From: Symmetrospora coprosmae
Taxonomy: Eukaryota; Basidiomycota; Cystobasidiomycetes; Symmetrosporaceae
Length of the DNA: 64,000 nucleotides
NCBI GenBank assembly: GCA_008802785.1
Contig: VUYT01000030.1
Span: 62,001-126,000 of the forward strand
Direction: 5' to 3'
The first letter of the stretch is position 1. Every line of letters starts with the position of its first letter. A program made the position numbers and the translations under genes. A model generated the notes under the pieces. The model searched no databases. It saw nothing but the letters and a program-made list of their open reading frames with translations, and was not told where the DNA came from. Of this stretch, positions 23,601 to 35,719 are shown in pieces.

Positions 23601-25697
23601 AGCAAGCGCTTCGTCGAACATCTATCGACGCTGTTTTCTCAGCTCATACACACGTCAACCGCTTCCGTACGACCTGAACTCGAACTCGCTTACTGCGCTC
23701 TGGTCTCTAGCAAAGACGAAGATGAAGCAGCAACCTCGCCAGCTGCTCCAACGGCTGGCGTTATGGAAGGGCCCTTGACGCAACAAGAAGCGGGCACGCC
23801 AACATTGGCGTCACTCACCCCATCTACCCTGGATTCTGATCCAGCTGGAGCGTCTTCGTCCCTTGCTATCGAAACAACGGAAGTAGGGCTAGCTGCTGCG
23901 CAGGCACCAGCTCTAGCGCCAGCGCCGGCCGTCGCTCCGCCTGCCGAAGCTTTAGCCTCTCCCATGTCTTCGGGCTCACCGTCTGTCCTGGGCAAGCGCA
24001 ACAGCGAACACCTCGAGAGCAGTGGAGATGTAGATATGGAGAGTCAGTCGCATCTGCCTCGACAGCGCTCAATGACTGCTCCGGCAAGCGAGCTAGCGGA
24101 GGGGGAGAAGCAAGATGCAGACATCGTTATGGACGATGCGGAAGCTGGGGCCGTTACGCCGAGTACGACGCTAGTATCGCAGCATGCAGAGCCGAGGTCA
24201 ACAGATGAAGAATCGGCTCTGGCCATCGAAGCCGCCTCAGGCGTTGCAGTCACATTGGACATAGCTACAACAGCTCGAACAGCTGAAGAAGGCAAGCTTG
24301 GACCACCAGCGTTGCCGCCGCGCCCGGAGCAGAGACGCAAGTCGACCGCTGCTTCGGCCGCTGTCAAGTCAAATATGATGTTTGGCAAGCAGAACGACGT
24401 GTCTGAAGCGATGGACAACGGTGGGTTGACTCCGAACCTGAATCTCGCGCGCTTACTGCTGACTTCTGGACTTGATGCGCGTCTGGCAAATAGTCATCTT
24501 CCAGATCGAGGTCGCGCTCGACGACGCTAAGCTGCCTAAATCTGAGGAGCCTGTTGCATCCGGCTCCACTCCCCGCAGCTTCATCCAGAGCCTGTTCTAC
24601 GGTACTTCACGACAAACGCTAGACTTTGAGACGCCGACAACAGGAGCGCAGCGTGTGAAGGAGGAATCATTTTCGTACCTCCTTGTCGACGTCGCACAAG
24701 AGGGGACAGACCTGTACGACGGCCTCGACACGGCTTTCCAGACGTCGACGGTCGAGGTTGAAGGGAAGCAGGCTGTCCGTCGAGATGCCCTGACGGAGCT
24801 CCCGCCGATCTTGCAGATCCAGCTGCAGCGCGTTCAATTCGATCGGAAGACGGCCAAGGTCTTCAAGTCGAATGCGTACATGCCATTCCCGGAGACACTG
24901 CGGATGAACAGATATCTAGCACACGACACAGATGACGCAGTCGCCGTCGAGAGGCACCAGACATCCGCGGACTTGCGTCGGAGAATTGCCAAAGCTCGAG
25001 CAAGACTCGTCGACCTGGAGCAGGTGGACGAGGACAAGGTGGGCTCACTGACGATTCTGTGCTCATTTTGTGAAACTCGCTGACCGCTCGAAGGGCCACA
25101 CAGCAATCGATACCCCAGATTCTGCGCGACACAGAAGCAGCTCTGCAGCAAGCCGCTGCCTCGGATTTTGCGGATCCGGAGAGCGCCAGCTTCTCAAACA
25201 CGCTGCAGTCCATCCTCCGCCCGGATAACGGAGACGCAGACGTGCTGGAGGAGCTCCTCCAGCACGCCGCAGCGTCGGACCAGGATATCGTCAGCACAAA
25301 GGGCGAGATCGAGACGTGTCGCGCGGAACTCGAACGGCTCTGGGCGGAGGACGATGGACTCGGGGCAGAGTACGAGCTGGCTAGCGTCTTCATTCACCTG
25401 GGCGCTGCCGGATTCGGCCATTACTATCTCCACCAGCGGGCTCTGCCGTCGCAGCCTGAGCGCTGGCTGAAGTTCAACGATTCAACGGTGGGTGTCAACA
25501 TCCCTGCACGAGCGGGTCACGCACAGGACGCAATGCTGACGGAGCTGCTACGTCTTATCCGACTGCAGGTCACGGACATACCCCGCTCAGAAGTCTTCGC
25601 CAATACAACGGGCCAGACTGCCAATCCGTACTGGCTTTCATACGTGCGCAAGGCGGACATCAGCAAATATGTTGACGCCGTCTGTCGCGCCTTCTAG
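20691..25697 (+). CDS. UBP2: Ubp2-type ubiquitin-specific protease
   Basis: Cysteine protease that removes ubiquitin; in yeast Ubp2 opposes the Rsp5 ligase by cutting Lys63-linked chains. The long N-terminal part is Ser/Ala/Pro-rich and then matches the Ubp2 regulatory region (FFLCSGCNQAVTVSPQDY, YLQRAFLEISLWSASLWLAH, FSYQSQIRTDWARMPFYFDA). The Cys box is GLENIGNTCYLNSLLQYFF (about 23417-23475). The second catalytic part comes after a roughly 270-residue Ala/Pro/Ser-rich insert: KQNDVSEAMDN, LTELPPILQIQLQRVQFDRK and the His box GFGHYYLHQRALPSQPERWL followed by KFND. The protein ends ADISKYVDAVCRAF with a stop at 25697. At least five introns are used (near 22132, 23175, 24420, 25040 and 25490). 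The start at 20691 is the first ATG in the long frame. Confidence 0.88.
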
Positions 25698-26326
25698 TTC
25701 TGAGTTTCCGTACAACGCAATGATCGAATTCCCAAGTACACAGCATCATCTCGCTGCCCTCGCCAATGCGTCGCAGATATCTGCTTTGTCGTTCCGCATC
25801 CCTCGACTTGCTCCATCACACCCAGGGACCCCGTGATTTGTCCTGAACAGCTCTGCAATGCGTGCATATTCTCGCACACTGTGCGCTCCGCTTCCATGGT
25901 CAATGATGGCAGAGCAGCGGTCCCGCTTTTCGATCTGTCAGTAGAGGGCTTCCGCAGCGACAGTCTTGGGATCTTTGCACGGCAGATTACAGGAGAGGGT
26001 CCCGGATGGACAGACGCAAGGTGAGGGGGTAAAAGTGGGCTTGATCAAAAAAGGTTGAGAAACTAGAAGGGACGACAGTTGAAAGCTCGAATCGAAAATC
26101 ACCGACAGACGCAAATCAGAGGCGGCGAGACGCGGAGCGAGAGCGAAAGCTGACAACAAAGATGGCGGGAAGACGTGATTGTGAAGGTGGGTGGAGGACG
26201 GACGGCGCCGGCGGTTCGTCCAGACGTATCGAGGCTGCACCGCAAGCTGGATGTTATTGGCGTCGGACCGGGCCCAGCGCGCAGACGATTCAGATGTTGA
26301 AGGTCGTGATGTGCTTGTTGAAGTTT
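25698..26326. other. Convergent spacer between UBP2 and histone H1
   Basis: About 630 bases between two gene 3' ends. Short frames are present on both strands, but none has support from composition or family resemblance. No histone-type stem loop or RNA gene was recognised. Confidence 0.35.
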
Positions 26327-27958
26327 CTACTTCTTGGCAGCTCGAGGAGCGCGAGCTGGGGCAGCCGACTGCGTACACCCGAGCAAGGAGGCGTGTGAGC
26401 GAAATTGTTCACGGTGATAAGGGAGCAATCGAGCTGGAGTGAGAGCAGAGGGAACGTACACGGTCTTTCGGCGCACCTCGAGGCGCCGCCTTCTTTGCGG
26501 CAGGCTCGGCGGCGGCGGCAGGGGCAGCTTTGCTGGCTTTGCTTGCTTTGGCGGCAGGGGCCTTCTTTGCAGCGGGGGCTTTCTTGTCGGCGGGAGCGGC
26601 CTTGGCTGCGGTAGCGGAAGCGGCTTTGGGCTTTGTGGCCTGGAGTGGCTGGGTGAGGACATCAGTTACGGGTGTCAACTGGGTGTTGCCTGCTCTCTCT
26701 CCCTGTCTTCAAAACTCGAGCGGATCATACGAGACAAGGAGGAGAGAGCGGACGCAGATCAGAAGTGCGTGAGACTCACGGTCTTCTTCTTGGGTGCTGC
26801 CTCGCTTTTAGCACTTTTGGCAGCAGCCGGTGCTTTCTTTGCGGCGGTGGCAGAGGGCTTCTTGGCAGGAGCCTACGAGTGAGACGCAACGATGATATCT
26901 GTAAGCGATAAGCGCAATGCGACATGGCTTCTCCTGCGTCGGCAAGCGCACCTTTGCAGCGGGGGCCTTCTTCGTCTTGGTGTCCTTGGTCTCCTTCGAA
27001 GCAGGAGCAGCCTTCTTCGCTGCAGGGGCGGCGGCCTTCTTGGCCGGCGGTGCGTTCTGCCAGATAGCAGACAAGGGTGAGCAGGGCGTCTGAACATGCA
27101 CGAAACAAGCCGCACGCTCACCTCCTTGCCAGTAGAGGTGGGCTTCTTAGCCTTGGGCATGAGCTTGACCTTGCCGGAGGCGCCCTTGGGCATCTCAAAG
27201 ATGCCGTCGTCGGTGCCTATGTCGGACAAGCTCGAGATGCGATCAGCTGTGCTGCCGTTGCACATACTGATGCGAGTTGTAGGGAGAACAAGCTCACCCT
27301 TGGCGAGTGCCCTGCTGAGGTGGCTGTTGTTGCCTGGGGTCTCGTCGAGACCGTACTTCTCGGAGATATACCTAGAATACGAGAAGCGACGAGTACGCGA
27401 CGCGTTAGCTTGCCATACTTGTTGTGTCTGCAGTCTCTTTGCACCACGTCCCCAATCATCCGTGATGCGCGCGCGCCTTTCCATCCGCGATTCCCCCTTG
27501 AGTGTGGGGGGGGCCGCTCTGGGCCTCGGAGGAGGACGCAAACGGCGCGCGCGTTCACGGGCGGGCAGATGGCGCTGGAAGCGCGGAGAGGCGAGTGTAC
27601 GCACTTCTTGATGGTGTTGCGCGATACACCCGTCCTGTCACCCTCGGCGGCGATTGTCTCCTGCAGGATCGTTTGTTTGTTTTGAGGTGTCCGACGAATC
27701 CGAGGGCGGTCCGGAGGGAGGTCATGCGGGCGGTTCGACGTCGGGACGACGGACAGCATTCGCGAGGACACAGAGACAGGGTGAGCAAAGAATGTGTCAG
27801 TTCACAGTCCTGCCTCGTTACGGGTGCCCTCAATTGCGCTAAACGCGTCGGCCCTTTTCGGCGCGCACCTTGATCATCTCAATGAAGGAGGGGTGCGATG
27901 CCTCCTTCTTTGGCTTTGCTGCTGCCTTCTTTGCGGGTGCGGGTGCGTCGGCGGCCAT
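26327..27958 (-). CDS. Linker histone H1
   Basis: Linker histone that binds nucleosomal DNA at entry and exit. After a basic N-terminus (MAADAPAPAKKAAAKPKKEA) comes the winged-helix globular domain, assembled from exons: SHPSFIEMIK, ETIAAEGDRTGVSRNTIKK, YISEKYGLDETPGNNSHLSR, DDGIFEMPKGASGKVKLMPK. The C-terminal tail is a long Lys/Ala/Pro-rich run (PAAKKAPAAKASKASKAAP), ending RAPRAAKK and TAG at 26327-26329. Spacing and residues fit the H15 domain well. At least six introns split a protein of only about 250-300 residues, including several in the low-complexity tail, so exact tail exons are uncertain. The start is the ATG at 27958; upstream residues are not histone-like. Confidence 0.9.
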
Positions 27959-28545
27959 TGCTGTGGGTGTCTGTATGGATCTGGATGGTGGTGAGGATGT
28001 ACTGTGTGCTGCTGCTGCGATGATGTCGTGAGAGAGAGTCGGAGCGGAGCAGAAGGGCGAGAGGGAGCCCAAGGCGGGGCCGAGCACGGGCACGGGCAGG
28101 GGCAGGGGCGACAGAACGGGGGGAGCGCCACTCGAATCCGACGCGTTCAGAGGCAAAGAGGCGATCGAGAGCAGCAGCAGCAGCAAACAAACAACACAGA
28201 GAGAGAGAGAGCGTCAAAACAAGGGACAGATGAAGAGCGAGGCAGCAGGAGGGAACGCATGACGGACGAAGGGGAAGGAAGCATCCACCGGTTGTTGGAG
28301 TAGATACGGCTTTCATGTCGTATTCGCTCTCTCTCTCTCTCTGCAAATTCATCTTCCGGAGAGTGTCCTGCGGATCGACGCGACTGCTTTTCCATCCATG
28401 ATCCCAGAGAGGGAAATGCGTAGAGAAACCGATGATTGCCGCAGGATAGATAAAGAACTGACTACGATACACCCATTGCGCAGACCAACAAAGAGCTAAA
28501 CTAAGATAGAGGCTATACTGACGATAAAGACAGACTTTGGCTACA
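27959..28545. promoter_or_regulatory. Histone H1 promoter and 5' leader region
   Basis: About 590 bases upstream of H1 and downstream of the AhpC/TSA-2 gene, which is on the same strand. It contains CAG-type repeats (28172-28187), a GA run (about 28198-28211) and a CT run (28326-28342) that could be polypyrimidine promoter or leader elements. No other gene was seen. Confidence 0.4.
28326..28342 (+). repeat. CT dinucleotide run
   Basis: A short run of CT units (ctctctctctctctct) lies upstream of histone H1. A GA run of similar length lies about 120 bases closer to the gene, so the two are complementary and could pair in single-stranded DNA or RNA. Confidence 0.8.
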
Positions 28546-31500
28546 CTACCTGCTGACCGGCCGGAGACTGCCCCGCGAGTTGATGCTCGCAGCGTCATCC
28601 GTCGTGCTCCGGACCTTGAGGTGCATCCGAATGTTCCTCGCAAGCGAACCCACCACCTTCAGACCAGCATTGCTCTCCTCGCTCGACGAGCTGAACCGGG
28701 ACGAGGACGTCTCGAGGTCCGCAGAAGTCGGAGATGCCAGAGGGGCGAGGAGCTGCTGGACATGGCTCGGCTCTGCGTGCTCCTCTTGCGGGAGAATCAG
28801 CGACGGCACGGGCGATGTGGTTCTGCTCGAGGCAGATGGCGGGGATTTCAGGCTGAGCGGTGATGGTGTGGGCGCAGCTGCAGGAGCCGCGGTAGAGGAG
28901 GCTGCTGGACTTGCAGAGCCCAGGAACCCTATCGACAGTGGTGATGATGGAGGCGGCGTTTCGATCAGGTGCGGTAAGGATGCACGCCTGGCAGCTTTGT
29001 CGTCTTCTGGAACCGAAAGAGCTGCTCCTGGCACATCTGTGGTTGGTGGCACGGCAACCCGAGATGATCTCCGCTTGACGGCAGTGTCGCTCCTTCGCTT
29101 CTGCAGCTTCCTCTCGCCGCTGGGGCCTGTCTGCGCCGCACCCGCCGAAGTCGCCGGTGGAGCAGCCTGTCCAGCCATGGCGGCAAGGGACGCCGAGCTG
29201 ATCCCGAGGTCCTTCGGCGGCATGGACGAGCGCGACTTGCTGCTGTGCATCTTTGGCGAGGCTGGTGTCAGCCGCTTCGCCCATCCGAGCAGCGGGCTCT
29301 TCTTCGTGGACATGGAGGGTGATCGCTTGTTCGCATCAGACACAGATGCCGGGAAACGAGCCGTGTGCGTTGTCGAGGCAGTATTGGGTGCTGAAGCACC
29401 ATTGCCTGTCGTTGTAGCGGCCGAAGCGACGCGTGAAAGTGTGCGGGTGCTCGTGCCCGCAGACGAGAATGCGCCCATGCGCGGTGTCGCAATCATCGGT
29501 GTAGGCTGGAGCGCCTCTGTCTCCTTTGCGACATCGATGTCAACGCTCGCCAAGACGTCCTCGATGAGCGCGTGGTCGCGTGTGCTCTTCATCCGATGGC
29601 AGAACTTGACCTCGAGCCCAGGGCCAAGGACAAACTCGCCTCCGATCTGCATCTGGTCTCCCGGCGCCTTGAGCGGCAGCGCCATACCGCTCACAAAGCC
29701 CTGCACAATGTTGCCTGTCATGCTGTGCTTGATGTATGCGCCTTTGTCGGCTGCAGGACCAGGATTGAAGGTGCGCAGCGTCATGCCCAGCGCCGTGTAG
29801 ACGTGCTTGCTGCGATCCGAATAGATTGAGTACGGGCAGTCCTCGCCAATGAGCCGCTTGTACGCCTGGATCATCTTCCAACTGCCGCAGCTGATGATGA
29901 CGAGCTTCATGCCGTATTTCTCGAGGACCGCAGGCTTGACCTTGGCAATGGAGTCGACGTAGTCCTGACACAAAGAGCACCTGGGAGCACAGCACGAAAT
30001 GCGAAGGACGTCGGTCTCGTCTCTACCCTGCGCTGGAGTGGAACGGAAGACTCACCAGAAGTTACGGATGAAGCAGACAACCGTCCTCTGCCCTTCGAAG
30101 AGACTGCCGAATCTGATGCGATTGCCAAACTCGTCTCGCACGCTAAGCAGTGACGCCTCGTACATGTCCTTTGGGCTAGGCTTCTTGACCGGGTCGAAAT
30201 GGCGGCGCAACTCCTTCCTCCGCTGCTTGTCGGCCTTGTTCATAGCCTTGAGCTCGGCACGGAACACTCGGTCGCGGATCTCAAGCTGCGGTCGTGCGGA
30301 ATTAGTCAGTTGTATACCACAAGGCAAGCGCGGACAAGCCTGCGGAGATTGCCCACCTCCTCGTTCAGATCCCAGTGCGTCGCATCGTGATTGTGCGTGT
30401 CGACCTGGAACAAGTCGGGACGGATGTGCGACCGCACCGTGGTCATACTGTCGACAGCTACGCCAGAAGAAGCCGTCGTCGACTGCCGCTGTATAGGTGG
30501 AGGCTGCATTGTAGAGCCAGAGGGCGGGACGGGCGTGTTGATGACGGAAGAGGGCACTGGGAAGTCCTCCAAGCTGAAGTTGTGCAGATCATCATCGTCT
30601 TCTTCATCGTCATCATCGTCCTCTGACGATGAAGACTCGCCCTGACGAGAGCGCGATGTAGGGCGGCGCAACATGCCCGGGAGGTCTGGCTCCCGCTGGA
30701 TTGGGCAAGCAAGCACAGTGAGACTGTCGCTCGGTGGGAGGAGAGTAGGCGCCGTGCTCTCGGAGCCTGCCTGTCTGCTCTGCTGCAGGTCTTTTGATTG
30801 CGACAAGCGGACAACGTCCTCCGCGTCCTCCATCTCGACCAGCGGGCTGCCATCAAAGTTCAGCTTGCGAGCCACTGGCGCAGGCGGCCACGACGTGTGA
30901 AGCATGGACGAGCGCAAGCTGTCGACATCTGTGACTGATTCGCTGTAGTGAGAATGACCGAAAGCTGGTGGCGTCGAGGGAGGCGAGCTGAAGGCGCCGG
31001 AAGCGCGGAGATGGTTCAGGTGCAGTCCCTCGGCCGATTTGTGCTGCTTGAGAGAGGAAGATCTGCGCTCGGAAGGAGTTGTGGGTCGCGCTTCTTGCGC
31101 TCCTCCTTCCCGTAGCTGCGGTGGCGTCTTCTTTCGCCTGATCTGGAGAGGCGGCGTGGTGGGCAGGTTTGCGTCTGCTGCTGCCTGCTCCTGCTTGAGG
31201 ATGCTCTCGGTGCTCCGGCGGTTGACCTTGATGTAGGATGGTCTGCCCTGGAAGGTGCTAGACGTGCCTTCCTCCTCTGCAGCATTGGTAGGGACCCTCT
31301 CCCGCCCGTCTTGCATCATCACTTCGACTGCCTCGGCCGTCGGTACCATCTGGATCTTCATCGATCCGGCAAGGTCATTGCCAGATTTTGAGATTCGCCG
31401 TAGAGCCTTGAAGCTTCCCGTGCTACCCCGCTTCTCCCTGTACTGCACGGGAATGCCACTGATTCGGGCAGACCGGCTAGCGCTCGTCACGCTGCTGCTG

Positions 31501-31832
31501 AGCTCCTGGCTTCCCGCTCTGGAGGATCTCTTCGGTGTGTCAGAGTCCGGGCTCTCTAGTGGGGCAGTCGGGGAGACTGGCGGGGAGCCGGCGAAGATGT
31601 GCACCCCCGCTCGTCGATTAGAGGGATCTTGCGTGCGGATCGAGAGCTGCGGCGTTGTTTCGGTGCTCGTCGCATAGCGATGCACCGCCGGGCGAGGCGC
31701 TGTCGATGCTCCTCCCGCCCCTCCTGCAGCTGCTGAGAGCAAAGGGAGAGAGCGGGCGCTTGACTTCCGAGGGCGAAGAGGCGGACGGTCGTCGATCGGC
31801 CCCGCGCTCCGTGGAGCCATGACTGCCGTCAT
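28546..31832 (-). CDS. Long disordered protein with an AhpC/TSA-2 (PRXL2-like) thioredoxin-fold domain
   Basis: About 1,050 residues. The N-terminal half (from MTAVMAPRSAGPIDDR) is rich in Ser, Pro and Arg with an acidic Asp/Glu run (about 30590-30635). The middle holds a redox domain: LEIRDRVFRAELKAMNK, RFGSLFEGQRTVVCFIRNFW, then across an intron CSLCQDYVDSIAKVKPAV, YGMKLVIISCGSWKMIQAYK, CPYSIYSDRSKHVYTALGMT and GNIVQGFVSGMALPLKA. The CSLC pair at the end of the first strand is in the position of the peroxiredoxin-like C-x2-C site, so a thiol-disulphide role is inferred. The C-terminal part is again Ser/Pro-rich and ends SLRPVSR. The domain type is confident. The biological role is unknown, and the long tails suggest phospho-regulated interactions. 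Confidence 0.75.
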
Positions 31833-32695
31833 TATGGAAGAGCGGCCTGGTCGGAAGTGTTAGGTGAGAAGCCAAGCAGGCGGTGATATACCGGTAGGCG
31901 CAGGTGGGCCACTGATCCTCGCTCAAACTGGGCGCGTCGCTTCAAATGCCTGTTCCTGCAAGGCGGCGGGTTGATCTGTATTCAGGTTGCTTCGACAGCG
32001 CAGAGAAGGCCTCGGTACCTGGCTCCAGCAGGAAGCTGATATGTGGACACGCAGAGCGAGCGAGCCTGTGCCGTGTTTGTTGTGCTTGTGCCTCGCAAGA
32101 ATGCCAGCCGAGTTGCTCGTCTGGTCTCGAGCAGGTCGTTCCTATCTTCTCAAGAGCTGGAGCGCGTACGGACGTTCGTGGTTGGCAGAAGAGTGAGAGC
32201 CCGACCTGCGAACGGCCGTTGCTGTACCTGCAGGCTGTACAGACCCTTTCTCGTATGTACCGTACAGCAAAGAGGAAAGGCTGGACTCCTGCTCTTGCGC
32301 CGCCGCTCTACCCCACCCTGCTGCTTCCGGATGGAGCTGATATTGCGTCAATCTGCTTCCCTTTCCGGGCCAGCCTCTCGCCACTTTGGCCTACCCCTAT
32401 CTGATCGGGGCTGCCACGTGCAGTGGAAACAGGGAGCCTGTCAGCGACAGCAAGGATCGACAGTGTCTACGTCTACCTTCTTCACTGCACTCGCATACTG
32501 AAGGTGGTGTCGACTGCTGAAGTGCTCCGGGTCCTGTTAATGAGAGCCGATACCTTTGCCCTAATAGGACCGCGCGCACAGCTTAAACACCAGCGACCAG
32601 CACTGAAGCATTGCCAGCAAGGACTCTTGACAACATCATAGCAGACTCGATAGAAAGCGTACGCGTATGTCGTCTGTTCCACGATGCGCAGACTT
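31833..32695. other. Intergenic region between the AhpC/TSA-2 gene and SEC15
   Basis: About 860 bases between the SEC15 3' end and the start of the AhpC/TSA-2 gene, both minus strand. It must hold that gene's promoter and SEC15 terminator signals. Plus-strand frames near 31946-32500 are Cys/Ser/Arg-rich without resemblance to a known family, and I do not call them. Confidence 0.35.
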
Positions 32696-35387
32696 TCATC
32701 CGCCACGAGCGGAGATGCTCTTCAGGACATTCTCCACCTCGGCTCGCCGCTTCCTGTCAATCTGCGCGAGCGTCTGCGCATCGGCGCTGTTATAAAAGGT
32801 CACCAGCTTGATGAGAACGGACTGGAGCTTGCGAGGCGTCACTGCCGGGTAGGCGATCTGGCGGACATCCCGGTCGAGGAAGTCTGCTGGATGGTCACTC
32901 TCCATGAGGGCGCAGATCTGGGGGGACGGAGGAACCAGTCAGCCTGTGAGTGCTGACAGCTGACCGCTCTAAGTGGCTCACCTGCGAAAGCTCTGCGAAC
33001 ACGTCTTCAAGCCCGCCCGGAAGATTCGCTGTGAGAACAGTCATAAATCGCACATCGACCGCAAAGTGCGCAAAACCACTGTCCGAGATCCTCGTGGGGT
33101 TCTTGTCGACCAGGAAAGCCTAGATAGCAGTGCATGACGTTCGATGCGTCAGCCATCAATCCCCACATACTTGAAGCTGGGTCACTGACCGTTAGGGCAT
33201 TTGCGCAGTGCTTGAGCGCGCCCCGATACACCTCATTCCGGTTGTGCGCAGACAGCGTTGCAAGCTGATTGTCCATGGAGAGGCTCAGATAGCCAACCAT
33301 GTCCAGCAGAAAGCCGGAAGGTTCTTCTTCGCCGTCTGGACCAGCCACAGGCGGACGCCGTGCTAACCAATTGTACTGAGCATCCTCGAAGAACCCGTCC
33401 AGCTGCTTCGAGATGACCGAGATGATCTTTACGATCGCTTGACGCTGTGTTGTCTCAAAGTATCTGCTGGCCTCCATTGGCGTCCGCATCGCCAGAGTGA
33501 TTGAGCCGACCTGTGTTGAGGCCATCACGAAGAACTCGAGATTTGAGCAGATCTGCGCGAGTCCGGGCAGATTCGCAGTCTGTCGGATCTTCTCGCCGAT
33601 GCTGGACACGACACTATCGATGAGGAGCTTATCCAGTGCCTCCCGCAGTAGCTCGTCTCGGGCTTGGTTCGACGGCACCGCGCCTTCGCTGAACTGCCTG
33701 AACTGGGCGATCATGTTTCGTAGGTCCATGCAGCACAGCGCATATGCCGGAGAGAATGGCAGATCGAGGGGGAAGGCGACCCTGACGACGCAAGGACAGA
33801 CTCAGTCGATTTCACGCGTACTACGATTCATCAGACAGCACTCACTGCCTGAGACTCGATTTGGAATAGGGACCATCTGAAGGCAGGTACGCGACATCGA
33901 GCACCTTTTCGAGCTCTTCCGAGTTATTGACGCCCATGGCTTGGTTCTCATCATCGCCAATGATTTGCTTGAAGTCGCTCTCGAACTTTGTGCTGAGAAT
34001 GCCAGAATACCGTCGCAAGAACTGCGCCAGGATTTGGTTGAGGAGGTCCGTGCTGTACCCGAAGCCCTGGAGCGTTTGCACGCAGCTCAATAACTTCTTC
34101 TTGACTGCTAGGTGCGTCTCTGGGTCATCGGTCCCGGAGAGACCCGATGTGATGACGTGGGCAAGTCGCTCCGACATGGTCGTCCAGAGCTCGCCGACCT
34201 GCTCTGATGTGCGGAATCTGATCTTGCGGCGCAGCGGACTTGTCGCGGTGGAGGTGAGGACGTATGATTCGATGATGAAGAAGCCGACAATCTCCTCAAG
34301 GAGCTGCGCAAGGACGTCGAGCGAGAAGGGTTGGATGGATTGTGACTCGGATAGGATAAGTGAGGCTTGTGACTGTGGTACGGATGGTTACGAAGATCTC
34401 AGCGAGAGGAGAGCAGTCTCGCCGCGCTCCTCAACTCACGCTACGGTCCGCTTGGTAGCTCTTTTGCAGATCATCCAAAGCATCCAATGTGTCGTAGATG
34501 TGAATACACTGGTAGAGAGGCTTGAAGTTGATCTTTGCTGCCTGCTCATCCAGTAACGTTGCGTTGTACTCGTACTTTTCGCTTACGCCGACCTCGACGG
34601 GGCCATTGAGGGGCGTGCCTGAGAGTACGGCCGTACTCGCTGCCGAGCTCGTGCTGGACGTGCTTGAGCCAATCCCGCGCTCCCTCCACCGCCGCGCACG
34701 CTTCTCATACTGCTCGATAGCCTTCTTGCCCAATTCCTTTCCCGCTTCCCGAGCGTCAAAGAGCCAGCTCTTAAACTCCGTCGTCACCTCGGCCCGCACC
34801 TGCAGCTTGGTGAGCGGGAGCGAGGTGAGCATGTGCTGGGCGAACGGGAACTGGAGGAGCGGCTTGATGTGCACGGCGAGCAAGTCATCGAGTGACCGCA
34901 GTGCTGCATAGTAGTTGTGGTCGACAGTAATGAGACGGTTGATCTTGTTGGCGAGGTCGAGGACGCGGAGGCACGCTTGGAGTGTTTGGACCGACTCGTC
35001 GATGTTGGTTGCGACGCGATTGCTCTCTAACAGGTCGCGCTTCGCATCTGCGAGCACGCTGCCTTTGCCCTGGATCTCGTTGTTGAGGGAGGTAAGCGTG
35101 TTGCGGAGGTTGACCGTCCCTTTGCGCACCCGGAGGAGCTTCTCTGTCGAGCTGAGGAACTCGGTATAGTTGTCGCGGCAGACGCGCTCAATCTCAGCAT
35201 CCTTCTGCGCAATGTAGGTTGACAGCGTGTTCGTGAACGCTTCGCGCTGCCGTGAGCTCGAGATGGCTCGGAGTACAGGCCCGAGAGGGTCGCTTCCCCC
35301 TATGTCTCGATCGCTGAGGAGGTAGACATTCTCGCAGAGCGACTGCACCTCCTCCTTCGAGTACTTGGGTCGTTTCTGCTTGATCAT
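32696..35387 (-). CDS. SEC15: Exocyst complex subunit Sec15
   Basis: Rod-like helical subunit of the exocyst that links the Rab Sec4 on secretory vesicles to the complex at the plasma membrane. The N-terminal part reads SLCENVYLLSDRDIGGSDPL, IERVCRDNYTEFLSSTEKLL, RVRKGTVNLRNTLTSLNNEI and DHNYYAALRSLDDLLAVHIK. The C-terminal part reads VVSSIGEKIRQTANLPGLAQ, ICSNLEFFVMASTQVGSITL, LDMVGYLSLSMDNQLATLSA and TPRKLQSVLIKLVTFYNSAD, typical of Sec15/Exoc6. Introns lie near 34440-34380, 33880-33730, 33180-33120 and 32980-32910. The start at 35387 (MIKQKRPKYSKEEVQ) is the first ATG in the long exon. Length, about 800 residues, fits the family. Confidence 0.92.
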
Positions 35388-35719
35388 CGTGGACCTCGCT
35401 ATGGCAAGGCTTCGGGCGAAGCTGTTGTTGGCACGGAGGAGACGGGTACGACGGCGCGCTCGGGCATGATCCGATACGCTTCACTCTTCTCATCTCCAGA
35501 AGCACGCTAATGAATGTAAGCTCGTGCAAGTCGTTTCTGTCCATTCTCTCGCATCGTGACATCCGGATATCATTACAGCGCTCCTGAAGAGCCTAATCCT
35601 GCAAAGTCGAAGATGATGGACATCCACTACAGCTCGCCCATATGCATGCTTCCAGGTCGCTCGCACCTGTCGCACCGCGCGCCTACATCACGCAAGACCT
35701 TGCTACGGACTGTATAATC
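35388..35719. other. SEC15 upstream region
   Basis: About 330 bases between the SEC15 start and the MYND gene stop. No coding exon, TATA box or repeat that I can support. Confidence 0.35.

Noticed and set aside
28580-29800. 406-codon open frame on the plus strand
   Set aside because: It is antisense to the AhpC/TSA-2 gene. Long antisense frames are expected in GC-rich coding DNA, and its residues resemble no family.
31946-32404. Plus-strand frame rich in Cys and Ser upstream of the AhpC/TSA-2 gene
   Set aside because: No recognisable motif or regular Cys spacing, no supporting splice pattern, and several overlapping frames of similar length.
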